Assembly (NCBI GenBank): GCA_028532985.1
Contig: JANCIK010000008.1
Coordinates: 806,001-870,000, forward strand
DNA: 64,000 nucleotides
Origin: Stropharia rugosoannulata
Lineage: Eukaryota; Basidiomycota; Agaricomycetes; Agaricales; Strophariaceae
Direction: 5' to 3'
Every line of letters starts with the position of its first letter. Within the stretch, counting starts at the first letter, position 1. This document shows positions 53,962 through 64,000 of the stretch, one piece after another. The notes below the pieces were generated by a model that saw only the letters and a list, made by a program, of their open reading frames with translations, made no database searches and was not told the origin of the DNA. The position numbers were made by a program, and so were the translations under genes.

Positions 53962-54362
53962 GTAAGTAGGTATATGTCCATACTGTCAAGGACAACTTAA
54001 TGCGCCCTGCATGGCAGTGTATCCACACCCTGCATCTCTCGTAACTTACACCCCGCAAGGCATATGCATACTTAGATCAACCAAATATCGGAGTTTAAGA
54101 TAATGCTACAGTAAAATACAACGGTAATGACTGAGTTCAACCAGGGGCGGAACATGTACTGTATCATTTTCACACTACTCGCATTGTTAATCATTGCGTA
54201 TAGGCTGTCCCTCTTCCGATTCCTAGATAGATGTACGGTACAGAAGCCTTATATACGTCATATTCAGGTCCGGGAAGACGGTGATTTTCATTGTGAGCAA
54301 TGTTCGCTTGCCACACTTTACAGACGCAGAGCACCGCATACGGGCTGTGATAATTATAGCGC
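53962..54362. other. Spacer; nothing assigned
   Basis: Should hold the missing 3' exons of the upstream membrane-protein gene, but no matching sequence was found. The frame at 54127-54384 has a hydrophobic start without family resemblance. Confidence 0.3.
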
Positions 54363-55480
54363 GATACCCCACTGTAAACACTAAGTCCTGCATTTACAGG
54401 CCCAGTTCACCGCAAAGTAACTGATGAATGATGCTCCATATTACAGTTACTACTCACAGTAGTAGATGCGGTTAAGCACTGACTTCGCGCACTGCCGTCA
54501 CCATATAGACCAGACTCGCCTTCATTATACTCGACGCCAAACCTCCGGGCGGTTGAAAATGCCGCAGCTGCAGCCTCAGGTATGAGATGAGTTAAAGATA
54601 CGGATAATGCGTACCACATGCGTGATCTGGTTTTTTGGGGTTATAAGTGTCTGTAAAGGAGACATTTGATAACAGATCTGCCTGCCGTTACATTTAACTG
54701 TAAGCCTCCCAGGATTTGCGGATCAGACTCACTGCAGTGGAGCAGTGTTAATAACAGGAGGTGCGCGCTTTATGAAGTTTACAGGCAATGCATACCGTAT
54801 ACGCGATCCGATCTCTATGCGCGTCCGGCTGCTGTCACATCTCACTGTAAGCGAGTCTCCCAGGATTTACAGACCATGCTCACTGCAAAGAAAAGACATA
54901 CAGCCCCACCAATTCGGGAGAAATACCCTGAAATGACTTCGCGGCATCTCGCCACTACGAGGGTTGTCTTAATTATATACATATTTACTCCAAAGACTCC
55001 ATAAGACGACGTCTACGCGGCGCATTCTTAATATCAGGAGGGGCGCTCTGTGCGAAGTCTACAGGTCATGCGTACCGCATACGTGATCCGATCTCTATGC
55101 GGTCGTCAGCTTCTGTAAAAGACAGATTTGATAATGGATCTGGCTGCTGTTACACTTCACGGTAGGCGAGCCTCCCAGAATTTACAGATCGAGCATACTG
55201 CAAACTAAAGGTTGACTGAAGGACACACAATCCCTCCACTGTGTACCGCAAGATCTTCCAGCAGAAAATTTGTTATGTGCTGCAGTCGTAATCTGAGGCG
55301 GTTTTAGTTGTGCAAGTTCTACACACACTACGCAGCGCATAGGAGAACATATGTGGTCATATATAACTGCAGAAGAGACAATTGATATCACATCCGCCTG
55401 CAGTTACAGGTCACTATAACCGCACAACCCATTATTTACATACTGTGCTTACTGCAAATGAAAGGACATACGGCCCGACT
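54363..55480. repeat. Diverged tandem repeat array
   Basis: Five related landmarks occur: near 54,384, 54,705, 54,850, 55,165 and 55,415, each of the form (CTCCCA)GGATTTACAG...CTCACTGCAAA. Several are preceded by CGTGATCCGATCTCTATGCG and CTGTAAA...GATAA-GGATCTG-CTGC. Units are 150-330 bp apart, so the array is degenerate. Non-coding. Confidence 0.6.
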
Positions 55481-56502
55481 CATCTTTAGATACAGCTTAC
55501 AGCAAACGGTGGGTCTCAAAATCTATTTTTGGTCACCCCTTTCCGAATCAATTCCCACATCTAGTTAATGCGTAGCCATCGCCTGATTGGTATGTCACCA
55601 TGCGAAAAAACTTAGTCATACTCCCACGGCCTTCCCTCCGGGAGCTCTCAACACCGTCTATCAGCGCTTGTTAGTGTCAATATTAGAAAATGGAATATTT
55701 CAACCTTCCTGTAGAATCTCTGAGAAAATGCCATGTGACATTTGGATCCATATAACCAATGTAGAATAATAATTGTGGCATATCCGTACATTTGTGCATA
55801 CGCGTGAGGACGAAGAGAGGTCTGTCCAAGGTTCGTGAAGTGTACACATATACACTGCCAGGAATATGTGCAGGCCCTTTGGATGCGTAGTTCAGACGAA
55901 GTACTTGCGGTATTCGAGGTCGAGGAAGATTCTGGGGGCCGGGATCGTCGAGGTCAATGCAGAAGTCGGGGGCCGGGGCAGTGGTGGAAGTCGGAAGCAT
56001 CGTTGTCGGATGCCGGATAGACAATAGGGGAGATCCAAATGTGGGTCTCGCTGTCGGGGGACGATAGAGGGCCCGCAGTGGAGGCCTAGGTGATGGAGTC
56101 GGGGGAGGGGTGGTGGACATGGGAAAGGAGGTTGCGCGGCTTCATAAACGTGCATATACTTGCAAGGACTTTTCTGTAGGCCCGGTACCTACTATGCCTA
56201 TTGGAATATATCAAAAATATCTTTCATCATGGATGGCACAAGATATCTGAACGGGTACTGCTAACTAACTTGTCAATCAGACGAGTAATGTGTCCTGGGC
56301 TTGCAACCGCCATGTGGGCCAAATAGGGTCTGTGCATTACAATGTACACTCCGCAAGCATAATAAAGCTACAGATATAGAGTAGCAGGAGGAGTGCCGTC
56401 CTGCATCACAATATCATTGTTCAAGTTTGTGTGACGTCCGTGAAAACTTGTGCAACATATATACATGCGAGAAAAGCCCCCAGGAGTGAGCTTGAAGCAT
56501 AT
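55481..56502. other. Spacer with a proline-rich frame, not accepted as a gene
   Basis: A minus-strand frame (56120-55683) begins STTPPPTPSPRPPL, but it lies in a short GC-rich island and has no splice or family support. TCCGTACA/TCCGTGAA-like octamers occur sparsely at 55,785 and 56,430. Confidence 0.3.
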
Positions 56503-56668
56503 TGTACATATTTACTGCAGTGCAAACCATTGACCTTTTACGGTACATATTTACAGTAGAGAAAATGGGGTTCTATGCGGTACTATTATACGACACAGGG
56601 ATCCATCATTACATGCTGTGTATAAATACAGCATATCAATGTGGTTGGTTATACAGTAAATATGTACA
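56503..56668. repeat. Foldback: 15-bp perfect inverted repeat around a 136-bp spacer
   Basis: TGTACATATTTACTG (56503-56517) recurs inverted as CAGTAAATATGTACA (56654-56668). A third partial copy (GTACATATTTACAG) lies at about 56,543. It could be a tiny MITE; no target-site duplication is obvious. Confidence 0.55.
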
Positions 56669-56800
56669 GCTAACCATCTCATTGAAATTTACTGTCTCAT
56701 ATATCGGTATATAATCCCGCTGCACTGCCGTAGCCTTTACCTATAGCTCAATGTAGGGTAATCATAACAAACGATAACACTGTTTCGGGGGCAACACAGG

Positions 56801-57867
56801 ATGTTCATTGTGTCTTTTCGTGTCACGTATCCAAGCATCCTCCCTTACTCCGCCAACTTCATCCCCTCTGCCATGGTATCCATGCGCGAATTCATGACAA
56901 TATTGAGCCAACTACCTCTAACAAGGCAAACGAAATACTGGAGTCTTTTGCCATCGGAGCATCGTGTTAGATGCATGCTACATCTCCTTTACCGCCCCTC
57001 ATACAGTAAACATGACTTAAGGCAACTCCTCTGGAGCTATATGCATTCATACGAGCGAATTTCAGTCGTCAACACCTTAATGCTTGATGATAGCGCAGGA
57101 TTAGCGAGTCTTGAAGTCGCGTCCTTCATCTTTACAACATTGGATGACAGATATCTCATTGCTTCCCCTGAGTCGGAACCCGACCCAGATGTCCTAGAAG
57201 AGCTTTTTGAAGAGCAGACATACCCGGAGGTTCTCGACGTGATGATATACCCTTCATTTACTGTAAGTCTCTATTCCGTCGATTCTCCAATGTAAAATGT
57301 ATGCTCACAATCCGACTTCAGAAGGGGAAATGTTTTCCAAAATTTGTGCAGCTTATCTGCTGGGAAAACTACTTTAGATTCATAGATTGGACGGAGCTTA
57401 CTGTGGTGGTGGATCCGTTACTCTTTCCGGTCCAGTACTATCATCCCTGGGGTTTCTGGTCCAAACTAGATGTCGCAAAGAAGATCAATCTCAAATTCTG
57501 CGGCCCTATACTTGTCCTCAGATGCGGCGATCATCCCTCGGGCAACAACTACCAGGCAACTATGGGAATGCTCGAGCTGTCATACAGGCTTTACACAGAC
57601 GATACGCAACAGGTTTACACTGTTCTCCCGGCACATCTTTTCCCAGCCGATCCGGCGAATACACTTGCCAAGTTTGGATGGGGTTTGAAAACGCCTGTGA
57701 CGGAGGAGGAGCATAGCAAAGCCGAGCATGAATCGCGTCTTCTAGCTGAAGCAGTATGCACCGACGACAACGACATATATAGCAGGGAGTTGGGCGGGAA
57801 ACATTTTATTCCATACGACTACAAACACGAACCAACAACATTTAGCACTCCAAATGAAGACTGGTGA
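56801..57867 (+). CDS. Unrecognised 335-residue protein, two exons
   Basis: Exons 56801-57262 and 57322-57867 join in phase through a GTAAGT...CAG intron of 59 nt. The translation is globular: REFMTILSQLPLTRQTKYWS, a helical acidic part (SPESEPDPDVLEELFEEQTY), then an aromatic, strand-rich part (FIDWTELTVVVDPLLFPVQY, YHPWGFWSKLDVAKKINLKF) and an acidic end. No signal peptide or membrane helix beyond a hydrophobic start. An alternative start is MVSMREF at 56873. I recognise no family. It converges with the large minus-strand gene, whose stop is only 61 bp away, so the two 3' ends probably overlap in transcription. Confidence 0.6.
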
Positions 57868-57928
57868 CAAAGGAGTAACAGCTCGTAGTTGAAAGAGCAC
57901 TCTAGTAGTATGTAGTCTAGTATGTAGC

Positions 57929-60900
57929 CTATGTTTCCAAGTTTAACAGTGCGTTACTACTGATGTCCATCCATTTATCGAGCTCTGGTTGGTCGTCAAA
58001 CTCTACATTTACCTCGATACCGTAATCTTTCCTGATCCAAGCCATCTTTTTCCCAATGATCTTGATCGCAACTGCAGCGTCGTAGTCTTCCTCCGTGGGG
58101 TCCATTCCGTATAAGTCGATCAATGTCAGCCCAGTTATACGTCTGAATTGACTGACCCAGAATGAGCGGATGGCACATGGCGTAGGATCCATTGCCTGCA
58201 TGTACTGAACCTTATGACCGTAATTTTCGTTGGTCGAGTATGCTTGACATGTCTTGAAGAAGAAAAACTCCATCAAGACATCATCGATCGAGCAGCCGCA
58301 GTGCATATGTCCCCGGGGCGGTATATCAGTCTTGTACTTCTTTGGATACGCAACGCCGTAGAACTTGTTTTCGCTGTTGACTCGCTTGTAGGTGCGTATG
58401 ATCTGGTGATATCGGCAGATAAAGTTCTTGTTGCGTGTATAGAATATCAAAAGAGCGACATTCCGTGACATGTAGGCGGCTTCAGTAACAAAGCTTTGTA
58501 CTTCGCGTATAGCGCCTCGATATCGCAGCTTGCAATGCGCTGCGAGCTTCTTCCGTTCTTTAGCGGGAAGGGAAGCAAAGTCCACATATTGAGTGAGCTC
58601 ATGGAAATGACGCAAACTGGCCATTGCTTCCTCTATATACAAAAGAAATCATATAAGTGATTGATCGCAGAATGAGTTTTGAAGCACAGTAATCGTGCGT
58701 ACCACGAAAGACCTCCAAAGCGGCGTCATCCATGCGTAGAACCTTTTGCGCCCACTTCGACTCCGGTTCTCGAGACTCCTGATGTTTGACCTTCCTCTTG
58801 CGGCGTCGTCCACTACTGACAGTGAACTTGGTGGCGGTTTTTCCCTTCGGCTTTGCAGTGACTTCCTCCGAGGAATCCAGTTCGGAGGCAGAATCGTCCA
58901 TTCCCATGTCCTGCATATCAGACAGGTTATCATCATCCGACGCCTGCAGGCCGGTCGCATTAAGATTTTCATCCTGCTCCTGTAGGCGTTCACTGATGGC
59001 TTCAGCAGTCTTTTTCATGGTGTTAATGCTGTTTTGAAGGTCCACTAAGTTGTCACGATCAACTGATAGAAGACCCTTGGTGGCTTTCACGATGTCCAGT
59101 TTGAGTCTCCTTAACCGCTTCTCATCCACACTGCGACTGAAATACTGGGCGTAAGACTTTTCGGCGTAAGTGACGTCGTTGGTGGCCACAGAAATGGAAT
59201 CTTCCGCAAATTTCTTGTCGTCATTTGCTTTGGTCAATGCGCTCAGGTACTGGGAGATAACTGCCGAATCATATATACCCCTATTGGCTACAACTAGGCG
59301 CTCGAGTGAGTTGGATGCATATTGAAGACAAGATGTCCAGATGGAGAGGGTAGCCCGCCCCCTAAACAGCCTCTTACGAGCCACTAATTCGCTGGCCGAC
59401 TCTGCGGGGACTCGATATAGGTCTGGGACTCTGAGATCGTTGAATATCTCTCGGGAGAAGAAGTCGCGGTCTACTTCCTTGTATAACAGTTCGCTGTCCC
59501 ATTTCGAGATGATTTTGAGTCTATGAGAGCGGTTAGTGGATATTGTTAGATCATAGGTGAATTAGCGCATTTACCTCTCCTCAGAGATAACTTTCAAAGC
59601 CGACATGTAAGCCGCCTCGTCATTGTCAAGGCTCCTGATAGGTTTTAACTGTCAACAACATGCTACGCATGACTAAAATAAAAATATTACAAGTTGATTT
59701 TCGCCATTGCCATATGACTTCTAAGCCCTTCACTATGTTCCGCGGCTACAAATACAGTAGGATTCGCCTCCGGCTCACTCATAGAATTAGAGTTAGGCTC
59801 CAAGGCTTCGACTGCTACCAATGATTCATTAGCTGTGACTACGCGGTCGGAGTCACTTTAAGATGTAGACTTAGATATTGTTTCAATATGAATATCACTA
59901 ACGTTTACTCACCTGAGTACAAGTTCCATGACCATCGTGTTACGTCCGCCTCCCAGGGCGCTGTCTGCGTCCTCGCGGCCGCTTGTGGCAGCCGCGATAT
60001 CATCAAACTCATTTCTGAGAAATGTCAGACATCTTTATACATTGAACTGGAACTGACAAGTACTTACTGTCGCAATACGCCTTCCATGTCGATAAAGACT
60101 TCATCGCGAGTTTCACGGCCACTTAGATCAGCGGTTTCGTGATCTTTTCCCTTAACTTCATCGTTTGCACCACTACAAGTTAAAAGTCAATGAACTGAGA
60201 ACTTTTGCGGTGAAATCTTATAGCGGTAAACGTACGAAAGCACACCTGAACGCTGTGTAGATATACCATCCAGAGCGCCGTTTTGATCAGTGGCCTCAAA
60301 GTGATCAAGGATATCCCTGCGAGACAGTAGATCAGAACCGCCTCTGTCGAAAAAAAAATTACGTACTGCTGCAGTATATCTTCCATTTCAATGGAAATAC
60401 CATCCAGAGCTCCATCTATATGAGCTTCACCGAAATCCTTGCTCCTTTCATCATTTTTGAGATCACTGCCGGCCATTACAATAATGAGCTAAGGTAATTC
60501 GCTGCGAGTTATCATTAATATCTACGCACCGAAGTACACCTTCCATCTCAGTATTTTCGCCTCCCTGAGCCTCATTTGGATCTGCTGCTTCGCCCCTGTA
60601 ACATGCCGAATCCAGTTAGATAACGGTACATCAGCTACAGTACCGCTGTGTACTCACTTCTCTATACCTTCCATAACGGTTTCCTCCAAAGCAGTTGAAA
60701 AGATGTCAAAGGCTACTACATCTTCTCGTGTTCCATCCAGAGGTCTATCATCTTGAAATTCGCTGTACATGCCCAGTTCAAGTTAAATATATGTATATTT
60801 GCTTATAGTGGCCGGCGGCTACTCACGGTGACAATATACCTTCCATTTCAGCAGAGGTGACCTCCGAAGTGGTCACAAAAGTGTCGATGACTATGTTTGC

Positions 60901-61686
60901 TTGGGTGCCATCCACAGCGCTATTACAATCGGAACTACTGTACATGCCCAGCTTATTTTAGATAGCTCTACAGTAGCCCATAGTGGTAAATACTTACGTC
61001 TGTATACCATCCATATCAGTAGAGACCCCCAAACTGGTCATAGAAACGTCAATCCCCCCAGGGTTAGTCGTTATTTCGGGTATGTTAAGTACACATTCTC
61101 TGGGAGCGTTAAGTTGAATGGATGTAAGTTTAAAATATGTGGGTACAGTTTTCCAAAAACATACGTAGCAGCTTCAGGGAGCTTATTACGCTCTTGTTCA
61201 ACATTTGGACTTGGTACACGGTCTATTTGCAAGATATCGTCACTGCTGTTGAAAGTCAGCAACATAATATTTACCAGTAATACAAAAAAAGTGTACCGCG
61301 CATTTCTACCGACTACATCATCGATGGCGGGCTCAGCCGATGTTCCCGCAACTGGATCCATAAAATCTGAGACCTTTAAAGCTTCGACCAGCTCTACCTT
61401 GACGGCGAGAGAGGTCTTATTCTTCTTGTGATAGGCTTTCCAGGCGGCCATAGCCTTGTCGCGACGGACTCGAGCCTCCTCCTTTTTGTCCACTAGATAT
61501 GTTGTCGCGTTAAATAGGTTACATATGAGTGAGCTTTTACTTACAGTCGCGCGTCCGTTTGTGTCTGAATTGCGTCCAGTTTTCATTTGAGTTAACGACG
61601 TCAGCCCAAAGCTGTGTCTCTTCCTCCGAGACTTGTTTAGGTAAGCCAGTCTCGCTCTGGGAGCTTGCAGTGGAATGAGACGCCAT
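57929..61686 (-). CDS. Unrecognised 978-residue acidic protein with a series of symmetric repeat-like exons
   Basis: Fifteen exons can be read from 61686 down: 61686-61545, 61492-61297, 61245-61165, 61099-60998, 60937-60827, 60762-60658, 60595-60530, 60465-60367, 60316-60236, 60172-60068, 60014-59913, 59855-59691, 59634-59575, 59520-58703, 58632-57929. All join in phase without a stop. Exons 3-13 all have phase 2 borders and lengths divisible by three. Several end alike (STDMDGIQT, AEMEGILSP, TVMEGIEK, TEMEGVL, IEMEDIL, IDMEGVLRQ) and carry LDGT/LDGIS earlier, suggesting exon duplication. The large last two exons hold a helical region (ISKWDSELLYKEVDRDFFSR), an acidic stretch (DDDNLSDMQDMGMDDSASEL), a nuclear-localisation-like SGRRRKRKVKHQ, and a folded C-terminal domain with Cys/His (PPRGHMHCGCSIDD). 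No known domain is recognised. Nuclear location is inference. Confidence 0.7.
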
Positions 61687-62220
61687 AGTGTTAGTGCTAA
61701 GTGCTTAAGCACCACAGAGAATCTGCAAAACACGCAGAATGCAGAATCAGCTCACTGACTGCAGTGTAGAGCTAGCGTAAGTGGACAAAACAATCACAAA
61801 CGGTATCAGAGTCTGTAGCCCTTGATATCGCACCAGCAAAATGCCGTGGCATCAAGGATCTAGATTGCTGTTGCATATGTATCAGATTACATACTCCAGT
61901 TCGTTTCCCACCTTATCATATAAGTGCCTTTACCAACCCCATCCAACCCCATCCTCCTTGCGTACATGAACACAGATGAACACTGAGCAGCGCATGTGCC
62001 CATAGGTAACCATGTTTCCTAAAAGGGAATGAATACATTCCTAAAGGGGAATCAACACATCTGCAATATACAGATCTCGGTCTTTGTGGCCGCGCATTTA
62101 TAAATATGGGCAGCTTCTCATTATGTGCGCTGTTAGTCTCTCTTGTGTGTAAACCCCCCATAAACCACGAATAAGAGAGCTGCACAGTCTGTCAATACTT
62201 CAGTATCCACAGACTGTACA
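61687..62220. promoter_or_regulatory. Divergent intergenic region
   Basis: 534 bp between two divergently transcribed genes; it should contain both promoters. TTATAAATA on the plus strand near 62,097-62,105 is a TATA-like match about 120 bp before the plus-strand ATG. Nothing else stands out. Confidence 0.35.
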
Positions 62221-62970
62221 ATGTCTGATCCTCATGGTATGTCACCGTTCTGACCTCCACTATTTGATTCACATTTTACACTCATCTAGAAACTCAAGCT
62301 CAAGAGTACCACCATGCAGTGTTTGTGGGATGGGAGCCTGGTATCTATCGCAGCAGGTATGTAATCTATTTGATCGTTTTCTCATAGCTATATTTGTTCT
62401 GACAAATGAACTAGCAACGACATTTCGTCTAAGGTCAGCCATATACCTGGGAGCGCAGTCGTTAAGTTTATTACTGAAGAAGACGCACGCTCCCACTACT
62501 CTTTAGCCGCCAGGAACAACTGCGTGTACTAGTTTAACTTTACATAGAATTGCACCACACTGAGCGAGTCTATGATTGACAGTATCCCCGGTTTGCTCCC
62601 ATCTGGTACGCATTCTTGTATATGTCATAGCAATGTTTAGTAATTAAACAAGCCTGCAGGATTGAATGTCGTCTCATCATTGCACCGCTGGTACGGTGTC
62701 ACTGTGGGGCGTGAAACCGGCGTCTTTAACGGGCCGTAAGTTCGCATTTTCTATCTGCACATTCAATGACCTTATTACTCACCCAAATACATTATCAGGA
62801 ACACTGTCTCCCTCAATGTCATGAACATACAAGGTGCTCGTAGCCCCAAGTTCTCGATGCAGGAAGCTGCTGTTGCTGACTTTAAAGCTGCTCTCTTAGC
62901 TAAACAAATAGTTCAAGTAGAGTACACTCATGAGCGCTTCATGGTAACAGACTATATAGTTACGGCTTGA
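62221..62970 (+). CDS. Protein with two viroplasmin / RNase H1 N-terminal-like domains
   Basis: Exons 62221-62236, 62290-62356, 62415-62523, 62548-62605, 62660-62735 and 62799-62970 join in phase to 165 residues. The first half has YHHAVFVGWEPGIYRSS followed by VSHIPGSAVVKFITEEDARS, the hallmark of the small RNA/DNA-hybrid-binding fold found at the N-terminus of eukaryotic RNase H1 and in caulimovirus viroplasmin (Pfam Cauli_VI). The second half repeats the plan: WYGVTVGRETGVFNG and VMNIQGARSPKFSMQEAAVA. No RNase H catalytic domain is present. The join between halves requires a 24-nt intron (62524-62547, GTGT...ATAG) that removes two in-frame TAG codons; otherwise there are two separate single-domain genes (the second possibly from the ATG at 62569), or the gene is broken. 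Nucleic-acid binding is inferred from the family. Confidence 0.6.
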
Positions 62971-63174
62971 TTGTGTACCATTTATATTATAATTATATTA
63001 AATTTTCACTTTTGTTTTGCGATCTTTAATTGTTAACAGTGTCTCTTCTTATAATCTGGGTAAAAATGAGTCTATATGGCCCCTACACGACTCCTGCCAA
63101 ATGGGTTATCATATATAATTATGTCACATTCTGCAAAATTGTACTGAACTTCCTATTCTCTACGACCATCGACA

Positions 63175-64000
63175 ATGGGCGGAAACAATCTTGAGAAGCC
63201 AAAGTACCCGATAGGTCCCGATGGTCTTAACAGAAACCAGTGGTACTACCGTAACAAGAAGAAGAAGGAGATGAAAAGACAGGCAAGTTGTTTTTCCATC
63301 CAAGCATGTAATTTTAGCTGGTGCTTACATTTGATTCACGTATGTAGACCTCTACGACACAGACCCGTGTCATGGAAGAGCAAAGCTCAAACTATATTTC
63401 TCGCCAGTCTCAGGTAACATTTCGCCATTTTAAAATCTCCACATTTGCTAAGTACAACCCCAATGTAAAGGGGGCCAACGACGAGTACAAATTGAAAGCA
63501 GTACTTTCTGACGCAGATTGGACAGAATTCCAGTTACAGAGTATGGTCTCTCCCTCGCCAGGACACAGCCGAAAGACCTTCTCTTCCCAAAATGTAAATG
63601 GGATCACATCAAAGTCTACAGCTACCCATTACAGTCCTGACAGTCAGGGACACTTTTCCTTGACCAGCGCTTGCGATGTAGCGAACGACGTAAGTGTCCA
63701 ATTTTAACTAACAATTAGACAAATTAAAATATGCTTTCATACAGATTAACCACTCCCACCGGCCTCATGAAGACGTCGTTGGTGAGACTCCAATGAAGAT
63801 AGTTGACGATGGGTTTAGCATACCGAGGCTACCCAAAGTAATTGAAGCTCAAAGAAAGATCAGCCCAGAGTCAACGCAACTTCTCCGCAAAGAGTTCAAT
63901 CTTTATGAAGAATACCTCGAGATGAGGGAGCACATCAGGACATGGACTATCTCCATGGGCGGCATAGAGAACTGGCCTGACTCTATAGAAAAACGCTTTA
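63175..64000 (+). CDS. Unrecognised protein, 5' part (runs off the window)
   Basis: Exons 63175-63282, 63348-63689 and 63745 to the window edge join in phase, giving at least 235 residues. The first intron has a GC donor in a strong context (CAG, GCAAGT) and ends in GTAG. The N-terminus is basic (PIGPDGLNRNQWYYRNKKKK), the middle is polar (FAKYNPNVKGANDEYKLKAV), and the third exon is charged and helical (KVIEAQRKISPESTQLLRKE, YEEYLEMREHIRTWTISMGG). No family recognised. It follows the viroplasmin-type gene on the same strand after 204 bp. Its character (basic start, no signal peptide) would suit a nuclear protein; that is inference. Confidence 0.6.

Noticed and set aside
55683..56120. Minus-strand proline-rich frame of 145 codons.
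   Set aside because: Low-complexity start in a GC island, no introns or homologues recognised, poor codon-level plausibility after residue 60.
1..64000. A CRISPR-like or bacterial defence system.
   Set aside because: No regularly spaced repeats, no bacterial gene organisation; genes have spliceosomal introns.

Overview
The window looks like nuclear DNA of an agaric-type basidiomycete (Agaricomycetes). The evidence is: genes split by many short introns (about 50-60 nt, GT...AG); a class I hydrophobin with the canonical eight-cysteine pattern; agaric-type heptahelical and DUF6534-like membrane proteins; and a large set of F-box proteins of the coiled-coil / F-box / degenerate leucine-rich-repeat type expanded in these fungi. 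No bacterial-style operons, rRNA or CRISPR arrays are visible. All family calls are from reading the translations; no search was run.

Layout. 0-1.6 kb: broken tail of a DUF4203 (TM7S3/TM198-like) membrane protein followed by a broken ubiquitin C-terminal hydrolase. 1.6-8.4 kb: gene-poor, with one truncated F-box gene and a weak three-exon gene. 8.4-9.7 kb: a five-exon seven-helix membrane protein. 10.9-16.4 kb: two F-box genes flanking a hydrophobin. 19-20.3 kb: a small secreted protein with a four-exon model, probably a beta-trefoil, with a TATA box. 22.9-26.1 and 48.3-51.6 kb: a direct segmental duplication of about 3.2-3.3 kb, each copy carrying a full-length F-box gene. 28-36.6 kb: two more F-box genes, one with an internally duplicated N-terminus, separated by transposon remnants, including a 1.19 kb element with clear terminal inverted repeats and a 5-bp target-site duplication. 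36.6-47 kb: GC-rich dispersed repeats around a secreted, single-pass membrane protein (39.2-40.8), a decayed fragment of a paralogue's tail (44.0) and another F-box gene (44.5-46.2). 47.4-48.3 kb: two arrays of a TCCGTGCA-like octamer, the second abutting the duplication. 51.8-56.7 kb: F-box and DUF6534 gene fragments and several repeat structures.

56.8-64 kb is a different landscape: four tightly spaced, multi-exon genes without recognised function except a protein with two viroplasmin / RNase H1 N-terminal-like domains. The largest gene (57,929-61,686, minus) can be spliced into 15 exons giving an uninterrupted 978-residue acidic, probably nuclear protein. Its N-terminal half is built from a series of short exons, all with phase 2 borders and lengths divisible by three, several ending in a Met-Glu-Gly-Ile/Val-like motif; this is the most unusual coding structure in the window.

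How it fits together. Seven F-box genes (six full length, one truncated) plus an eighth 3'-end remnant lie in 50 kb, on both strands, interspersed with repeats and fragments of other genes. This suggests a duplication-prone accessory region where substrate-recognition subunits of SCF ubiquitin ligases are being copied, extended and broken. The broken UCH pseudogene shows that other ubiquitin-system genes are decaying nearby, but I see no evidence that these genes form a pathway together.
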